Below, piece after piece: positions 27,174 to 36,745 of a stretch of 57,018 nucleotides of DNA. Source of the DNA: Zemynaea arenosa (GTDB taxonomy: Bacteria > Pseudomonadota > Gammaproteobacteria > Burkholderiales > Burkholderiaceae_D). The notes beneath the pieces were generated by a model, which ran no database searches, was not told where the DNA came from, and saw only the letters and a program-made list of their open reading frames with translations. The stretch's first letter is position 1. Each line of letters opens with the position of its first letter. The position numbers were made by a program, and so were the translations under genes. The stretch is taken from positions 1 through 57,018 of the forward strand of contig NZ_SPVF01000274.1 in NCBI RefSeq assembly GCF_004614185.1, given 5' to 3'.

Positions 27174-28292
27174 ATGAAGACCACCATCCATCCCATTTCG
27201 ACAGACCACAGCAGCGTGAACTACAAGCTCACGAGCTTCACCTTTGACGGCTCGGGCTTCGGCAAGAAGGCCTACATCCAGGCCGCCGTGCATGCGGACG
27301 AGGTGCCCGGACTGCTGGTGGCGCACGTGCTGCGCCAGGAGCTGGAAAAACTGGAGAGCGAGGGACGGATCAAGGGCACGATCGTGCTGGTCCCGGCGGC
27401 CAATCCGATCGGGCTGGCGCAATCGATCCACGGGGCGCCGTTCGGGCGCTTCGATCTCTCCACCGGCACCAATTTCAACCGCGCCTACAAGCACGTGGCC
27501 GATGACCTCAAGGTCTGGCTGGACGGGAAGCTGACCAACGATGCGCGGACCAATGTGGAGACCATCCGCATGCAGGCGCGCCGTTCGGTGGATTCCTGGC
27601 GGCCCGAGACCGACACCGAGGTGCTCAAGAAGCACCTGCTGGGCATGGCCATCGATGCCGACATCGTACTGGACCTGCACTGCGATACCGAGGCCGTGGT
27701 CCACATCTACGCGGGCACTCCGCTGCTGGAAGCCGTCAAGCCGCTGGCCGCCGTGATGGGCGCACACGCCGTGCTGCTGGCCCTGGCCGCGGGCGGCGAA
27801 CCGTTCGACGAAGCCTGCAGCCGCCTGTGGTGGGATCTGCAGGCCCACTTCGGCCCTGACTACCCGATCCCGCCCGCCTGCGTGGCCACCACCGTGGAAC
27901 TGCGCGGCGAGCGCGATGTGAGCTACGAGCTGGCGCGCCAGGACGCCCACAATCTCCTGCAATACCTCGGCCACGAGGGCCTGCTGGACATCGACCTGGA
28001 ACCGCTACCCGAGCCGCTGTGCCAGGCCACCCCGCTGGAAGGCGTGGAGCCGATCCGCGCGCCGCATTCGGGCGTGCTGGTCTACCACAAGAAGCTGGGG
28101 GACAAGGTGGAGGAAGGCGATGCGCTGGCCGACCTGATCGACCCGGTCAACGGCACCGTGACCACGCTGCGCTGCCATCACGCGGGCGTGTTCTTCGCGC
28201 GCAGCGCCTGGCGCCACGTCCTGCGCGGCATGAACGTGGGGAAGGTGGCCGGCGAAAAGGCATTCCGCGTCGGCCTGCTGCTCAGCGCCTAG
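27174..28292 (+). CDS. Succinylglutamate desuccinylase/aspartoacylase family protein
   Basis: A 372-residue M14-type zinc hydrolase. Zinc ligands are seen in AAVHADEVPG (His40, Glu43) and LDLHCDTEAV (His169). PAANPIGL and FNRAYKH are further family blocks. The C-terminal 75 residues (from PIRAPHSGVLVYHKKLGDKVEEGD) form a barrel-hybrid lipoyl-like domain common in this subgroup. The start at MKTTIHP fits the family; an earlier in-frame start would add 23 residues unlike coding sequence. It probably removes an acyl group from an amino acid derivative; the substrate is unknown. Confidence 0.85.
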   Translation: MKTTIHPISTDHSSVNYKLTSFTFDGSGFGKKAYIQAAVHADEVPGLLVAHVLRQELEKLESEGRIKGTIVLVPAANPIGLAQSIHGAPFGRFDLSTGTNFNRAYKHVADDLKVWLDGKLTNDARTNVETIRMQARRSVDSWRPETDTEVLKKHLLGMAIDADIVLDLHCDTEAVVHIYAGTPLLEAVKPLAAVMGAHAVLLALAAGGEPFDEACSRLWWDLQAHFGPDYPIPPACVATTVELRGERDVSYELARQDAHNLLQYLGHEGLLDIDLEPLPEPLCQATPLEGVEPIRAPHSGVLVYHKKLGDKVEEGDALADLIDPVNGTVTTLRCHHAGVFFARSAWRHVLRGMNVGKVAGEKAFRVGLLLSA

Positions 28293-28304
28293 TTCGCAGG
28301 ACGC

Positions 28305-28739
28305 TCAGGACAGATATATATTGGGGAAGTACTTCTCCATATACGCCTCCGGCTTGGCCGCTTCCGTAAAGCCGAACTCACGGTACAGCGCGTGCGCATT
28401 GGAGGTGTGGAGCGTGAAGCGGCGCAGGCCCTGCAGCGAGGGATGGGCCATGATGGTCCGCATCATCTGCTTGGCAAAGCCGTTACCGCGGTAGGCGGGC
28501 AGCACGAACACATCCACCAGGTTGGCGAACGTGGCGTAGTCGGTGACCACGCGCGCGAACGCCACCTGGCGCCCATCCACAAAGCCGCCGAAGCACATCG
28601 AATTTTCGATCGCACGTTCCACCACCCGGCGCGGGATGCCGACCGCCCAGGTCGACTGCTCGCTGAGGAACTGGTAGATCATCGGGACGTCGAGGTCCGT
28701 CTTGTTGGTGCTGATCTCGAACTGCGGCGACTGGAGCAT
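28305..28739 (-). CDS. GNAT family N-acetyltransferase
   Basis: A 144-residue single-domain GNAT. The acetyl-CoA loop is VDVFVLPAYRGNGFAKQMM (RGNGFA, the Q/RxxGxG/A type), preceded by VAFARVVTDYATFA and followed by LHTSNAHALYREFGF, all standard. Its size matches small GNATs annotated in Burkholderiales. It converges on the deacylase gene 12 bases away and lies 65 bases downstream of the SnoaL-like gene. Substrate unknown. Confidence 0.88.
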   Translation of the reverse strand: MLQSPQFEISTNKTDLDVPMIYQFLSEQSTWAVGIPRRVVERAIENSMCFGGFVDGRQVAFARVVTDYATFANLVDVFVLPAYRGNGFAKQMMRTIMAHPSLQGLRRFTLHTSNAHALYREFGFTEAAKPEAYMEKYFPNIYLS

Positions 28740-28804
28740 GGGCGTAAGGATCGAAAGGGACAGGCGCCCTATTCTACAGATTTTCTACAGATTTCCGCGC
28801 CCTG

Positions 28805-29407
28805 TCAGCGCGACTGCAGATAGCGTGCGGGGAGCTTGAGTTTCGCGTCCTCGGCGCGCCAGATGATGTTGGCGATGTACCAGCGCTTGCCGTCGCTGAT
28901 CAGCTGGACGCTGTTAATACCGCGCATGAACGGTTCTGCCGTCATCGAGCCCTTGCGTGCCTCATAGGTGGTGAAGACGTGGGCCAGTTCGCCGAACTGC
29001 TCGACCGTGCGCGCCTTTTCGGATTCGAAGAAACCGATGTCCATCAGGCCTTTTTCGTTCTTTTCCACGTATTCGGCGGGCGTCATCGGGCGGTGCACGA
29101 CGGTTCCATCGGGCTTCATCCCGATCGCCATCATGCGGGCGCCGGGCGCAAACAGCGAGTGAAAGCGGTTCCAGTCGCGCTGCTTGCCGACCGGGCCGGA
29201 AATCACGTCGTACAGCGCGGCCATGATGCTGTCGATGCTGGCCACGTCGGCCGGATTGGCCTGCGGGGCGGCGGCCGGTGCCGGCGCGGTCATGGCCGGG
29301 CCGTGGGTCACCGGCGGGACCGGCGCCGGAGCGGGGGTCTGGGCCTGGGCGCAGGCGGCGATCAATACAAGTGCGGCACCGGCCGCGAGGCGGAACGAAG
29401 TGGTCAT
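28805..29407 (-). CDS. Exported SnoaL/NTF2-like protein
   Basis: A 200-residue protein with signal peptide (RLAAGAALVLIAACAQAQ), a Pro/Ala-rich linker (residues 24-50) and an NTF2-like domain (about 55-190). The domain shows DVISGPVGKQRDWNRFHSLFAPGARM, then MTPAEYVEKN and SVQLISDGKRWYIANIIW, matching SnoaL/DUF4440-type folds. An alternative reading is a lipoprotein with Cys at IAAC (Cys19). It diverges from argH. No catalytic assignment is possible. Confidence 0.75.
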   Translation of the reverse strand: MTTSFRLAAGAALVLIAACAQAQTPAPAPVPPVTHGPAMTAPAPAAAPQANPADVASIDSIMAALYDVISGPVGKQRDWNRFHSLFAPGARMMAIGMKPDGTVVHRPMTPAEYVEKNEKGLMDIGFFESEKARTVEQFGELAHVFTTYEARKGSMTAEPFMRGINSVQLISDGKRWYIANIIWRAEDAKLKLPARYLQSR

Positions 29408-29455
29408 GCAGTCTCCTTTTGTTATGAATGACGACGGACCGAATGGTCCCCTATT

Positions 29456-29484
29456 TTTCGCCGGATGTCACCAGCCTTTATAAT
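29456..29484 (+). promoter_or_regulatory. Putative sigma70 promoter of argH
   Basis: TATAAT (29479-29484) is a perfect -10 box 39 bases before the argH start. A weak -35 (TTTCGC, 29456-29461) sits 17 bases upstream. Confidence 0.6.
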
Positions 29485-29523
29485 CTATCGGATACATATC
29501 CCCGATCCTCCGGACACCTCATC

Positions 29524-30918
29524 ATGACCGACCAATTTGCAAAGAAGGGCGAAGCCTGGTCCGCGCGCTTCTCCGAACCCGTCTCCGACCTCGTCAAACG
29601 CTACACGGCCTCCGTCTTCTTCGACAAGCGCCTGGCGCTGTTTGACATCCAGGGATCGCTGGCGCATGCGGAGATGCTGGCCGCGCAGGGCATCATCTCC
29701 GCCCAGGACCGCGCCGAGATCGAGCGCGGCATGGCGCAGATCCGCGGCGAGATCGAGGCCGGCCAGTTCGAGTGGCTACTGGACCTGGAGGATGTGCACC
29801 TGAATATTGAGAAGCGCCTGACGGAGCTGGTCGGGGACGCCGGCAAGCGCCTGCACACGGGCCGCTCGCGCAACGACCAGGTGGCGACCGATATCCGCCT
29901 GTACGTCCGCAGCGCCATCGATGACATCCTCGGCCTGCTCAAGGAGTTCCGCCGCGCGCTGGTGGACCTGGCCGAGCGCCATGCAGACGTGATCCTGCCC
30001 GGCTTTACTCACATGCAGGTGGCGCAGCCGATCACCTTCGGCCACCACATGCTGGCCTACGTCGAGATGTTCGGGCGCGATGCCGAACGCATGGCCGATG
30101 CGCGCCGCCGCGTGAACCGCCTGCCGCTGGGCGCCGCCGCGCTGGCCGGGACCACCTTCCCCATCGACCGCGAGCGCGTGGCCCGCACGCTCGGCTTCGA
30201 GGACGTGTGCCACAACTCGCTCGATGCAGTGTCCGACCGCGACTTCGCGATCGAATTCTGCGCCGCGGCCTCCTTGATCATGACGCACATCTCGCGCATG
30301 TCGGAAGAGCTGATCATCTGGATGAGCCCCCGCGTGGGCTTCATCGACATCGCGGACCGTTTCTGCACCGGCTCGTCCATCATGCCGCAGAAGAAAAACC
30401 CGGACGTGCCGGAACTCGCGCGCGGCAAGACGGGCCGCGTGTACGGCCACCTCACCGGCCTGCTCACGCTGATGAAGGGCCAGCCGCTGGCCTACAACAA
30501 GGACAACCAGGAAGACAAGGAGCCGCTGTTCGACACCGTGGACACGGTGGTGGACACGCTGCGCATCTTCGCCGACATGGCGGGCGGGATCACCGTCAAG
30601 CCGCAGGCGATGCGCGCGGCGGCGCTGCAGGGGTATGCCACGGCGACCGACCTGGCCGACTACCTGGTCAAGAAAGGCCTGCCGTTCCGCGACGCGCACG
30701 AAGCGGTGGCGCACGCGGTGCGCGCCTGCGACGACGCGGGCTGCGACCTGGCCGAAATGCCGCTGGAGCGCCTGCGCGAGTTCTCGCCGCTGATCGGCGA
30801 GGACGTGTTCGCGGTGCTGACGCTGGAAGGCTCGGTTGGGGCACGCGACCACGTGGGCGGCACGTCGCCGGACCAGGTGCGCAAGGCCATCGCACGCGTG
30901 CGGGCGCAACTCGCATGA
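29524..30918 (+). CDS. argH: Argininosuccinate lyase
   Basis: A 464-residue fumarase/aspartase superfamily enzyme that splits argininosuccinate to arginine and fumarate, the last step of arginine biosynthesis. The signature [28 protein letters not shown] and [15 protein letters not shown] are all intact. The start [16 protein letters not shown] was chosen because it matches the family and lies after a perfect -10 box. The stop overlaps the start of the M24 peptidase gene (ATGA). No other arginine gene is in the window. Confidence 0.97.
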   Translation: MTDQFAKKGEAWSARFSEPVSDLVKRYTASVFFDKRLALFDIQGSLAHAEMLAAQGIISAQDRAEIERGMAQIRGEIEAGQFEWLLDLEDVHLNIEKRLTELVGDAGKRLHTGRSRNDQVATDIRLYVRSAIDDILGLLKEFRRALVDLAERHADVILPGFTHMQVAQPITFGHHMLAYVEMFGRDAERMADARRRVNRLPLGAAALAGTTFPIDRERVARTLGFEDVCHNSLDAVSDRDFAIEFCAAASLIMTHISRMSEELIIWMSPRVGFIDIADRFCTGSSIMPQKKNPDVPELARGKTGRVYGHLTGLLTLMKGQPLAYNKDNQEDKEPLFDTVDTVVDTLRIFADMAGGITVKPQAMRAAALQGYATATDLADYLVKKGLPFRDAHEAVAHAVRACDDAGCDLAEMPLERLREFSPLIGEDVFAVLTLEGSVGARDHVGGTSPDQVRKAIARVRAQLA

Positions 30919-32138
30919 GTGGCATCGGCGGCACGGGCGGCGTCGGCGGAAAGACTTTCGACGAGGCGCTGGCCGGCCTCTCGAATATGACCGAAGGCCT
31001 CCAGCCCATCGGCAAGGACGAGCACCTGGCGCGCATCGCCAAGGCCCAGGCTTACATGCGGGCGCACGGCGTGGCGGCGGTCTACCTCAACGCGGGCACC
31101 AACCTCACCTACTTCACCGGCACGCACTGGCACCCGAGCGAGCGCATGGTCGGCGCGATCCTGCCCGCTTCCGGCGCGCTGGAATACATCGCACCCGCAT
31201 TCGAGGAGGCGACGCTGGAAGGTTTCATGACCATCGAATGCCCGGTGCACGTGTGGGACGAGCATGAGAGCCCGTACGCGCTGTTCTGGCGCCTGGTGGA
31301 GCGCATGGGCATTGCGCCCGGCGCGCGCATCGGGCTTGATGAAAGCACGCCTTTCTTCATCGCCGACGGCCTGCGCCAGCTGGCGGGTGGCCACGTACTG
31401 GAAAACGCCAAGCCGGTGACGGCGCACTGCCGCACGCGCAAGTCGGCCGCTGAAATCGCCCTCATGCAGCGCGCGAAGGACATGACGCTGGCCGTGCACA
31501 AGGCCACCGCCAGCATCCTGCACGAAGGGATCACCACCCAGCAGGTGAAAGACTTCATCGCCCGCGCGCACCGCAAGGTCGGCGCGCCAGGTTCCTACTT
31601 CGTGATCGTGCTGTTCGGCGAGGCCACGGCCTACCCGCATGGGGTCAACTACGAACAGTCGCTGCAAAATGGTGACGTAGTGCTGATCGACACCGGCTGC
31701 AAGGTCCACGACTACATCTCGGACATCACGCGCACCTACGTGTTCGGCGAGCCGACGGAGCGCCAGCGCGCCGTATGGAACGCGGAGAAGGCGGCGCAGC
31801 AGGCCGCGTTCGACGCCGCGCAGCTGGGCGTCCCGTGCCGCGAGGTCGATGCGGCCGCGCGCCGGTCGCTGGAAGCGGCGGGCTTCGGCCCCGGCTACAA
31901 GCTCCCCGGCCTGCCGCACCGCACGGGCCATGGCATCGGCATGGACATCCACGAATGGCCCTACCTGGTCGGCAGCGACGACACGCCGCTGGACGTGGGG
32001 ATGTGCTTCTCGAACGAGCCGATGATCTGCATTCCCGGCGAATTCGGCATCCGGCATGAGGACCACTTCTACATGACCGAACAGGGGCCGCGCTGGTTCA
32101 CGGAACCGTCGCCGTCGATCGACCAGCCATTCCGCTGA
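30915..32138 (+). CDS. M24 family Xaa-Pro peptidase
   Basis: A 407-residue aminopeptidase P-like enzyme. The N-terminal creatinase-type domain (residues 35-165) contains [16 protein letters not shown]; the pita-bread catalytic domain has metal ligands in [17 protein letters not shown] (two Asp), [15 protein letters not shown] (His), SNEPMI (Glu) and IRHEDHFY (Glu). The start overlaps argH (ATGA) and begins with a Gly-rich stretch. It should cleave Xaa-Pro bonds in the cytosol. The coupling to argH is positional and I know of no metabolic reason for it. Confidence 0.92.
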   Translation: MSGIGGTGGVGGKTFDEALAGLSNMTEGLQPIGKDEHLARIAKAQAYMRAHGVAAVYLNAGTNLTYFTGTHWHPSERMVGAILPASGALEYIAPAFEEATLEGFMTIECPVHVWDEHESPYALFWRLVERMGIAPGARIGLDESTPFFIADGLRQLAGGHVLENAKPVTAHCRTRKSAAEIALMQRAKDMTLAVHKATASILHEGITTQQVKDFIARAHRKVGAPGSYFVIVLFGEATAYPHGVNYEQSLQNGDVVLIDTGCKVHDYISDITRTYVFGEPTERQRAVWNAEKAAQQAAFDAAQLGVPCREVDAAARRSLEAAGFGPGYKLPGLPHRTGHGIGMDIHEWPYLVGSDDTPLDVGMCFSNEPMICIPGEFGIRHEDHFYMTEQGPRWFTEPSPSIDQPFR

Positions 32139-32142
32139 GCCA

Positions 32143-32682
32143 ATGACTGACCGCACGGCCGAACCGCTGGTGGAACCCTGGACCAGGCCCGCGTTCGGCT
32201 GGGCCTTATTGGCCGCGTTCCTGCATAGCGCGGCGTGGTCTTGGTTCGTCACTGACTGGCGGCAAGCGAAGTACGATGACCAGGTCCCGGTGCGCGCGGT
32301 ACTCGAAAAGGCGGAGCTCACGCGGAAGCTGGGCCAGGGTCTGTCCAGGACGCCCTACCTGCTGCTGACCCTTCGCCCGGCCGAGCCACCCGGCGCGCCG
32401 GCGCAGGAGGTCATGTCCGGCGGCGGCCCGGATCACGAAATGACCCAGTACCTGGACCGCCACCACCCCGGCGACATGGTCACGGCCTGGATGTACCGCA
32501 GTTCGGGACGCATCCACGACGTGTTTCCGCGCGAGGCGCCGGACCTGGCCGGACTCTTCTTGTTCCTTCTGCCGACCCTCGGCTTAGCAACCGCCTTCCT
32601 CGTTTTCTTCATACTGGGCGTCGCCACGGGCACGCGGGTGTCCCCGCCGCGCAACACATCGGCGCAGCGCGGCCGTTTGTAA
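32143..32682 (+). CDS. DUF3592-like membrane protein
   Basis: A 179-residue protein with two membrane helices: about residues 18-36 (FGWALLAAFLHSAAWSWF) and 137-163 (AGLFLFLLPTLGLATAFLVFFI). Between them lies an extracytoplasmic domain ending HHPGDMVTAWMYRSSG, which recalls the DUF3592 pattern (YxPGxxVxVxYxP). It starts 4 bases after the M24 peptidase gene and is probably its operon partner. Function unknown. Confidence 0.6.
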   Translation: MTDRTAEPLVEPWTRPAFGWALLAAFLHSAAWSWFVTDWRQAKYDDQVPVRAVLEKAELTRKLGQGLSRTPYLLLTLRPAEPPGAPAQEVMSGGGPDHEMTQYLDRHHPGDMVTAWMYRSSGRIHDVFPREAPDLAGLFLFLLPTLGLATAFLVFFILGVATGTRVSPPRNTSAQRGRL

Positions 32683-32723
32683 CGGTTTTCCGCTCAAAGA
32701 TGCGCCCGCGGCTGCGCAAACGG

Positions 32724-32740
32724 TTATGCTTTAGGCATAA
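32724..32740. repeat. Operator-like inverted repeat upstream of the PAS protein gene
   Basis: TTATGC (32724-32729) and GCATAA (32735-32740) are perfect inverted half-sites spaced by 5 bases, 30 bases before the GTG start of the PAS protein gene. A protein-binding site is plausible; no regulator can be named. Confidence 0.45.
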
Positions 32741-32770
32741 GTATTGACATCTCAGCCGAAAGGGCCGGCC

Positions 32771-33532
32771 GTGTACCGCATCGCACTGTCCAGCAGTCCC
32801 GCCTGCAAAATCCTGCTGGCGCGCGGACTAGCCGCGTTGCCCCAGCAGGTCTCCCTCGATCACGTCACCTCCATACGCGCGCTGGCAGCCTTCCTGCGCT
32901 GGAACGTGCCGCACGCGGTGCTGGTGGCCAGCTCCACCTGCCCCGCCGAAGAGCTGCGCGAGCACCAGCTGCTGCAGCCGGGCTGCGGGCCGCTGTTCGT
33001 GTACACGGAGGATGACCGCAGCCTGCGCGGACCGTTGCACGGCCACTGGGGCCTGCTCGCCTCCGCGCTCGCGCCCAGCGACCTCCCGGCCGTGCTGCTG
33101 CCGCGGATGATCGAGGCGATGGCGGAGGACCATACGCGCTGCGAGGGCGCGCTCAACGTGTCCAGCGTCCTGGCGCGGTCGGCCGATGCCATCATCATCA
33201 CCGATCACCATGGCCGTATCGGATTTGCCAACGCCGCCGCGCGCCTGCTGTTGCAGTGGGAGGACACGATTCCGGTCGACACGGAGATCGCCCGCGCGAT
33301 GCCGCTGCTCGATCCCGTGAACCTGAGCGCTGTGGAGCACCCCATCGTGATCGCGCTGGACCGCCGGGCGCCGGTACGTGAGGCGCTGGGCTACATGCTG
33401 CGCCGCGCGGACAGCAGCACCGTGTGGATCGAGGATGTATCGGAACCGCTGTACGCGGAGACCGGTGAGATCAAGGGCGCGGTCATGCACTTCCATGAGA
33501 AGCCCGCGGGGTCGACCGGGCCGGCTGGCTAA
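32771..33532 (+). CDS. PAS-domain protein with receiver-like N-terminus
   Basis: A 253-residue soluble protein. The first 115 residues have a receiver-like alternation of strands and helices (YRIALSSSPACKILLARG and HAVLVASST) but no phosphoacceptor signature. Residues 130-245 are a PAS domain: SSVLARSADAIIITDHHGRIGFANAAARLLLQWED, and a C-terminal WIEDVSEPLYAETGEIKGAVMHFHE. No output domain follows, so it may be a sensor or adaptor. GTG 32771 was chosen over TTG 32744 because AAGGG lies 7 bases upstream. It ends 4 bases inside the convergent acetyltransferase gene. Confidence 0.7.
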   Translation: MYRIALSSSPACKILLARGLAALPQQVSLDHVTSIRALAAFLRWNVPHAVLVASSTCPAEELREHQLLQPGCGPLFVYTEDDRSLRGPLHGHWGLLASALAPSDLPAVLLPRMIEAMAEDHTRCEGALNVSSVLARSADAIIITDHHGRIGFANAAARLLLQWEDTIPVDTEIARAMPLLDPVNLSAVEHPIVIALDRRAPVREALGYMLRRADSSTVWIEDVSEPLYAETGEIKGAVMHFHEKPAGSTGPAG

Positions 33533-34065
33533 TCCAGGCCTGCTGCGCTGCGATGCATGCGGATGACCGGGACGGTCACGCCGCTCAATGAAAGATCAAT
33601 CTGCGCGCCGCGCACGAAGCCGGCGGCTTCGTACAGGGGCACGCCCGGCAGCGTGGCGGTGAGCTCCAGCTGCTGGTAACCCGCACGCACCGCCGCCTGC
33701 ACGCAATGCCGCAGCAGCGCCCGGCCAATACCGCGCCGCGCGAAAACCGGGTCGACGAAGAAGGCGCGGATGCGCGCCGCGTCATGGGTGGGGTCGAGCA
33801 GGCGGTCGTTGCCGGCCTTCGCGCCGTCGCCGCCATAGGCTGCGTCGCGCATGCTCCAGCCACCGCAGGCGGCCAGCACTCCGTCCAGCTCCACCGCATA
33901 GTAGGTGCCGTCTCGGACCAGCTGCGTGTCCACGCCGAATACCTCGCGCGTCACCGCCGCCGTCTGCTCCGGCGTATAGAAGCCCGCGCTCAGCGCCAGC
34001 GCCGAACGCTCAATGAGAGCATTCAGCGCCGGCACTTCTTCCAGCGTGGCGGGGCGGATCAGCAT
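33529..34065 (-). CDS. GNAT family N-acetyltransferase
   Basis: A 178-residue GNAT. The acetyl-CoA loop is IRAFFVDPVFARRGIGRALL (RRGIGRA), followed by LELTATLPGVPLYEAAGF, both typical. AVELDGVLAACGGWSMRD marks the central strands. It starts 5 bases after the stop of paaZ on the same strand, so it may be transcribed as the last gene of the phenylacetate operon. A role in that pathway is not known. Substrate unknown. Confidence 0.88.
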   Translation of the reverse strand: MLIRPATLEEVPALNALIERSALALSAGFYTPEQTAAVTREVFGVDTQLVRDGTYYAVELDGVLAACGGWSMRDAAYGGDGAKAGNDRLLDPTHDAARIRAFFVDPVFARRGIGRALLRHCVQAAVRAGYQQLELTATLPGVPLYEAAGFVRGAQIDLSLSGVTVPVIRMHRSAAGLD

Positions 34066-34070
34066 CGGGC

Positions 34071-36128
34071 TTAAGCGTCGGTGGTGCGCTTCTGGACCAG
34101 GGTCAGGATGTCGTAGCTTGCCACAAGTTCGTCATTCTGATTGGTGACCTGCACGTCCCACGCCACCACGCCCTGGCCTACGCCGCGGTCGTCCTTGCGG
34201 TTGCGGTCTACCTTGCGCTTGGCCGTGAGGCGCGCGCGGATGGTGTCGCCGATCGCCACCGGCGCCACGAAGCGCAGGTTGTCCAGGCCGTAGTTGGCCA
34301 GCACCGGGCCGGGAGCAGGAGACACGAACAAACCCGCCGCCGCCGACAGCACGAAATAGCCGTGCGCGATGCGCTTGCCGAACTGCGTGTCCTTGGCCGC
34401 GATCTCGTCGAAGTGCATGTAGAAGTAGTCGCCCGAGACGCCGCCGAAGTTGACGATGTCCGCCTCGCTGACCGTGCGGCGGTGCGTGAGCAGGGAGTCG
34501 CCGATCTTGAGGTCTTCGAAGTACTTGCGGAAGGGGTGCACGTCCGACTCCTGCACCGCGCCGCCGCGCACATATTCGCCCGTGACCGCGGACAGCATGG
34601 TCGGCGAGCCTTGCACGGCCGCGCGCTGCAGGAAGTGCTTGACGGCGCGGATGCCGCCCAGCTCCTCGCCGCCACCGGCGCGGCCCGGGCCACCGTGCTT
34701 CAGCTGCGGCAGCGGCGAACCATGGCCGGTCGAGTCGACCGAAGCCTCGGCGTCGAGGATGTGCACGCGGCCATGCGAGGCAGCGGCAATCGGCACCGCG
34801 TAGGCGGCAATCGCAGGTTCGCGGGTCACCAGGGTGGACACCAGCGAACCCTTGCCACGCGCGGCCAGGTCCAGTGCCTCGTCGATGCCGTCGTAGGCCA
34901 TCAGCGTGCTCACGGGGCCGAACGCTTCCACGTCGTGCACGGCGTTGTTCTTCAGCGGCTCGCGGCACAGGATCAGCGTCGGCGAGAAGAAGGCGCCGTT
35001 GTGCGCACCCTCGCCCACCGGCTTGAAGCCGTCGTTGGCGCCGTAGACAATCTCATTGTCCTTGGCCAGCATGGCCACGCGCTCGGTCACGTCACGCACC
35101 TGGTCGTAGGAGGCCAGGGCGCCCATGCGCACTCCTTCCACCGACGGGTCACCGACGACGACCTTCGACAGGCGCGCGCGCAGGCGCTCGCTGACAGCGT
35201 CCACCTGGTTGCGCGGGACGATGATGCGGCGCACTGCGGTACACTTCTGGCCCGCCTTGGTGGTCATCTCGCGCGCGACTTCCTTCACGAACAGGTCGAA
35301 CTCGGGGTCGTCCGGGGTCACGTCCGGCGCGAGGATGGCGCAGTTCAGCGAGTCCGCCTCCGCCGTGAACGGGACCGAGTTGGCGATCAGGTTCTTGTTG
35401 GAGCGCAGCTTGGCGGCCGTGTCGGCGGAACCGGTAAAGGTGACCACATCGTGGCCCTGCAGGCGGTCCAGCAGGTCGCCGGTGCTGCCGATCACCAGCT
35501 GCAGCGCACCTTCCGGCAGCAGGCCCGAATCGTGGATCATGCGCACCAGCGCCTCGGTGAGGTAGCTGGTGGCGGTGGCGGGCTTGCCGATGCAGGGCAT
35601 CGCGGCCAGGAAGCTGGGGGCGAACTTTTCGAGCAGGCCCCAGATCGGGAAGTTGAAGGCGTTGATATGCACCGCCAGCCCGCCGCGCGGCACCAGGATG
35701 TGGGTGCCCGCAAAGCCACCGCGCTTGCCGAGCGCCATGGCCGGGCCTTCGTGCAGCACGTTCGACGAGGGCAGCTCGCGGCCACCCATGCTGGCGTAGG
35801 CGAACAGGGTGCCGATGCCGCCTTCCACGTCCACCCAGCTGTCCGGGCGGGTCGCGCCGGTCAGGTGCGAAATCTTGTACAGCTCTTCCTTGCGCTCCAT
35901 GAGGTAGAAAGCCAGGGCTTTCAAGCGCTGGGCGCGGGTCTGGAAGTCGAGCTTCATCAGCGCAGGCACGCCGGTCTTGCGGCCGTAGGTGATGGCCTCG
36001 TCGAAATCGATGGTCTCGGCGTGGGTATGGTAGATCACGCTGCCATTGAGGGCTCCGTGCAGGGGCGCGTTCGCTTCCTTGCCGATCCAGCGGCCACCGA
36101 TATAGCTTTGCAGGGTTGCTGCGTTCAT
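34071..36128 (-). CDS. paaZ: Oxepin-CoA hydrolase / semialdehyde dehydrogenase
   Basis: A 685-residue bifunctional enzyme of aerobic phenylacetate catabolism. Residues 1-520 are an aldehyde dehydrogenase (Glu257 in TAEADSLN, nucleophile Cys296 in GQKCTAVRR). Residues 550-682 are a MaoC-type hydratase ([11 protein letters not shown] and KRIAHGYF). The hydratase opens oxepin-CoA and the dehydrogenase oxidises the resulting semialdehyde to 3-oxo-5,6-dehydrosuberyl-CoA. Its length matches E. coli PaaZ (681). Its start overlaps the paaY stop by ATGA. Confidence 0.96.
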   Translation of the reverse strand: MNAATLQSYIGGRWIGKEANAPLHGALNGSVIYHTHAETIDFDEAITYGRKTGVPALMKLDFQTRAQRLKALAFYLMERKEELYKISHLTGATRPDSWVDVEGGIGTLFAYASMGGRELPSSNVLHEGPAMALGKRGGFAGTHILVPRGGLAVHINAFNFPIWGLLEKFAPSFLAAMPCIGKPATATSYLTEALVRMIHDSGLLPEGALQLVIGSTGDLLDRLQGHDVVTFTGSADTAAKLRSNKNLIANSVPFTAEADSLNCAILAPDVTPDDPEFDLFVKEVAREMTTKAGQKCTAVRRIIVPRNQVDAVSERLRARLSKVVVGDPSVEGVRMGALASYDQVRDVTERVAMLAKDNEIVYGANDGFKPVGEGAHNGAFFSPTLILCREPLKNNAVHDVEAFGPVSTLMAYDGIDEALDLAARGKGSLVSTLVTREPAIAAYAVPIAAASHGRVHILDAEASVDSTGHGSPLPQLKHGGPGRAGGGEELGGIRAVKHFLQRAAVQGSPTMLSAVTGEYVRGGAVQESDVHPFRKYFEDLKIGDSLLTHRRTVSEADIVNFGGVSGDYFYMHFDEIAAKDTQFGKRIAHGYFVLSAAAGLFVSPAPGPVLANYGLDNLRFVAPVAIGDTIRARLTAKRKVDRNRKDDRGVGQGVVAWDVQVTNQNDELVASYDILTLVQKRTTDA

Positions 36129-36745
36129 TTGGTCTCTCCAGTTTTATTTTTGGGTGAGTGCTGGGCTGCAAAGGCGCTCAGGTCGATGCGCTTGCGCCCC
36201 GGTTCCTCTTCGGTCAATGCTTCGCATTCGATCATGGTGTTGGCGGAGCGCTGTGCCAGGTCCTGGTACTGCTTCGTGCCGTAGCTCTTCCACTTGATCT
36301 CTTCGTCCTTCAGCTCACGCACGATCCTGGCGGGCGTGCCCATGACCATGCTGCGCGGCGGGATCTCCATCCCGGCCTTCACGAAGGCGGCGGCGGCGAC
36401 GATGCTCTCGGCGCCTACCACGGCGCGGTCCATCACGACCGCGTTCATGCCGACCATGGCGTTGCGGCCGATGCGGCAGCCGTGCAGCACGGCGCCGTGG
36501 CCGATGTGGCCGTCCACCTCAACCACCGTCTCCTCGTCTTCGAAGCCGTGCATCACGCAGGTGTCCTGCACATTGGAGCCTTCTTCCAGCACGATGCGGC
36601 CGAAGTCTCCGCGCAGGGAGGCGAGCGGGCCGACGTAGCAGCGCGGGCCGACGATCACGTCGCCGATCAGCACTGCGGTCGGGTGCACATAGGCGGTGGG
36701 GTGGACGACCGGGCGCACGCCGTTGATTTCGTAGACCTTGACCAT
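36125..36745 (-). CDS. paaY: Phenylacetate degradation protein PaaY (hexapeptide-repeat)
   Basis: A 206-residue left-handed beta-helix protein of the gamma-carbonic anhydrase-like group. Hexapeptide repeats run from about residue 15 ([19 protein letters not shown]), with possible metal-binding histidines in MHGFEDEE and [12 protein letters not shown]. PaaY is described as a thioesterase that helps clear a dead-end CoA ester in phenylacetate breakdown. The start was set at MVKVYEING, which overlaps the paaJ stop by one base (TGATG); the longer reading runs into paaJ. It is followed by paaZ. Confidence 0.93.
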   Translation of the reverse strand: MVKVYEINGVRPVVHPTAYVHPTAVLIGDVIVGPRCYVGPLASLRGDFGRIVLEEGSNVQDTCVMHGFEDEETVVEVDGHIGHGAVLHGCRIGRNAMVGMNAVVMDRAVVGAESIVAAAAFVKAGMEIPPRSMVMGTPARIVRELKDEEIKWKSYGTKQYQDLAQRSANTMIECEALTEEEPGRKRIDLSAFAAQHSPKNKTGETK

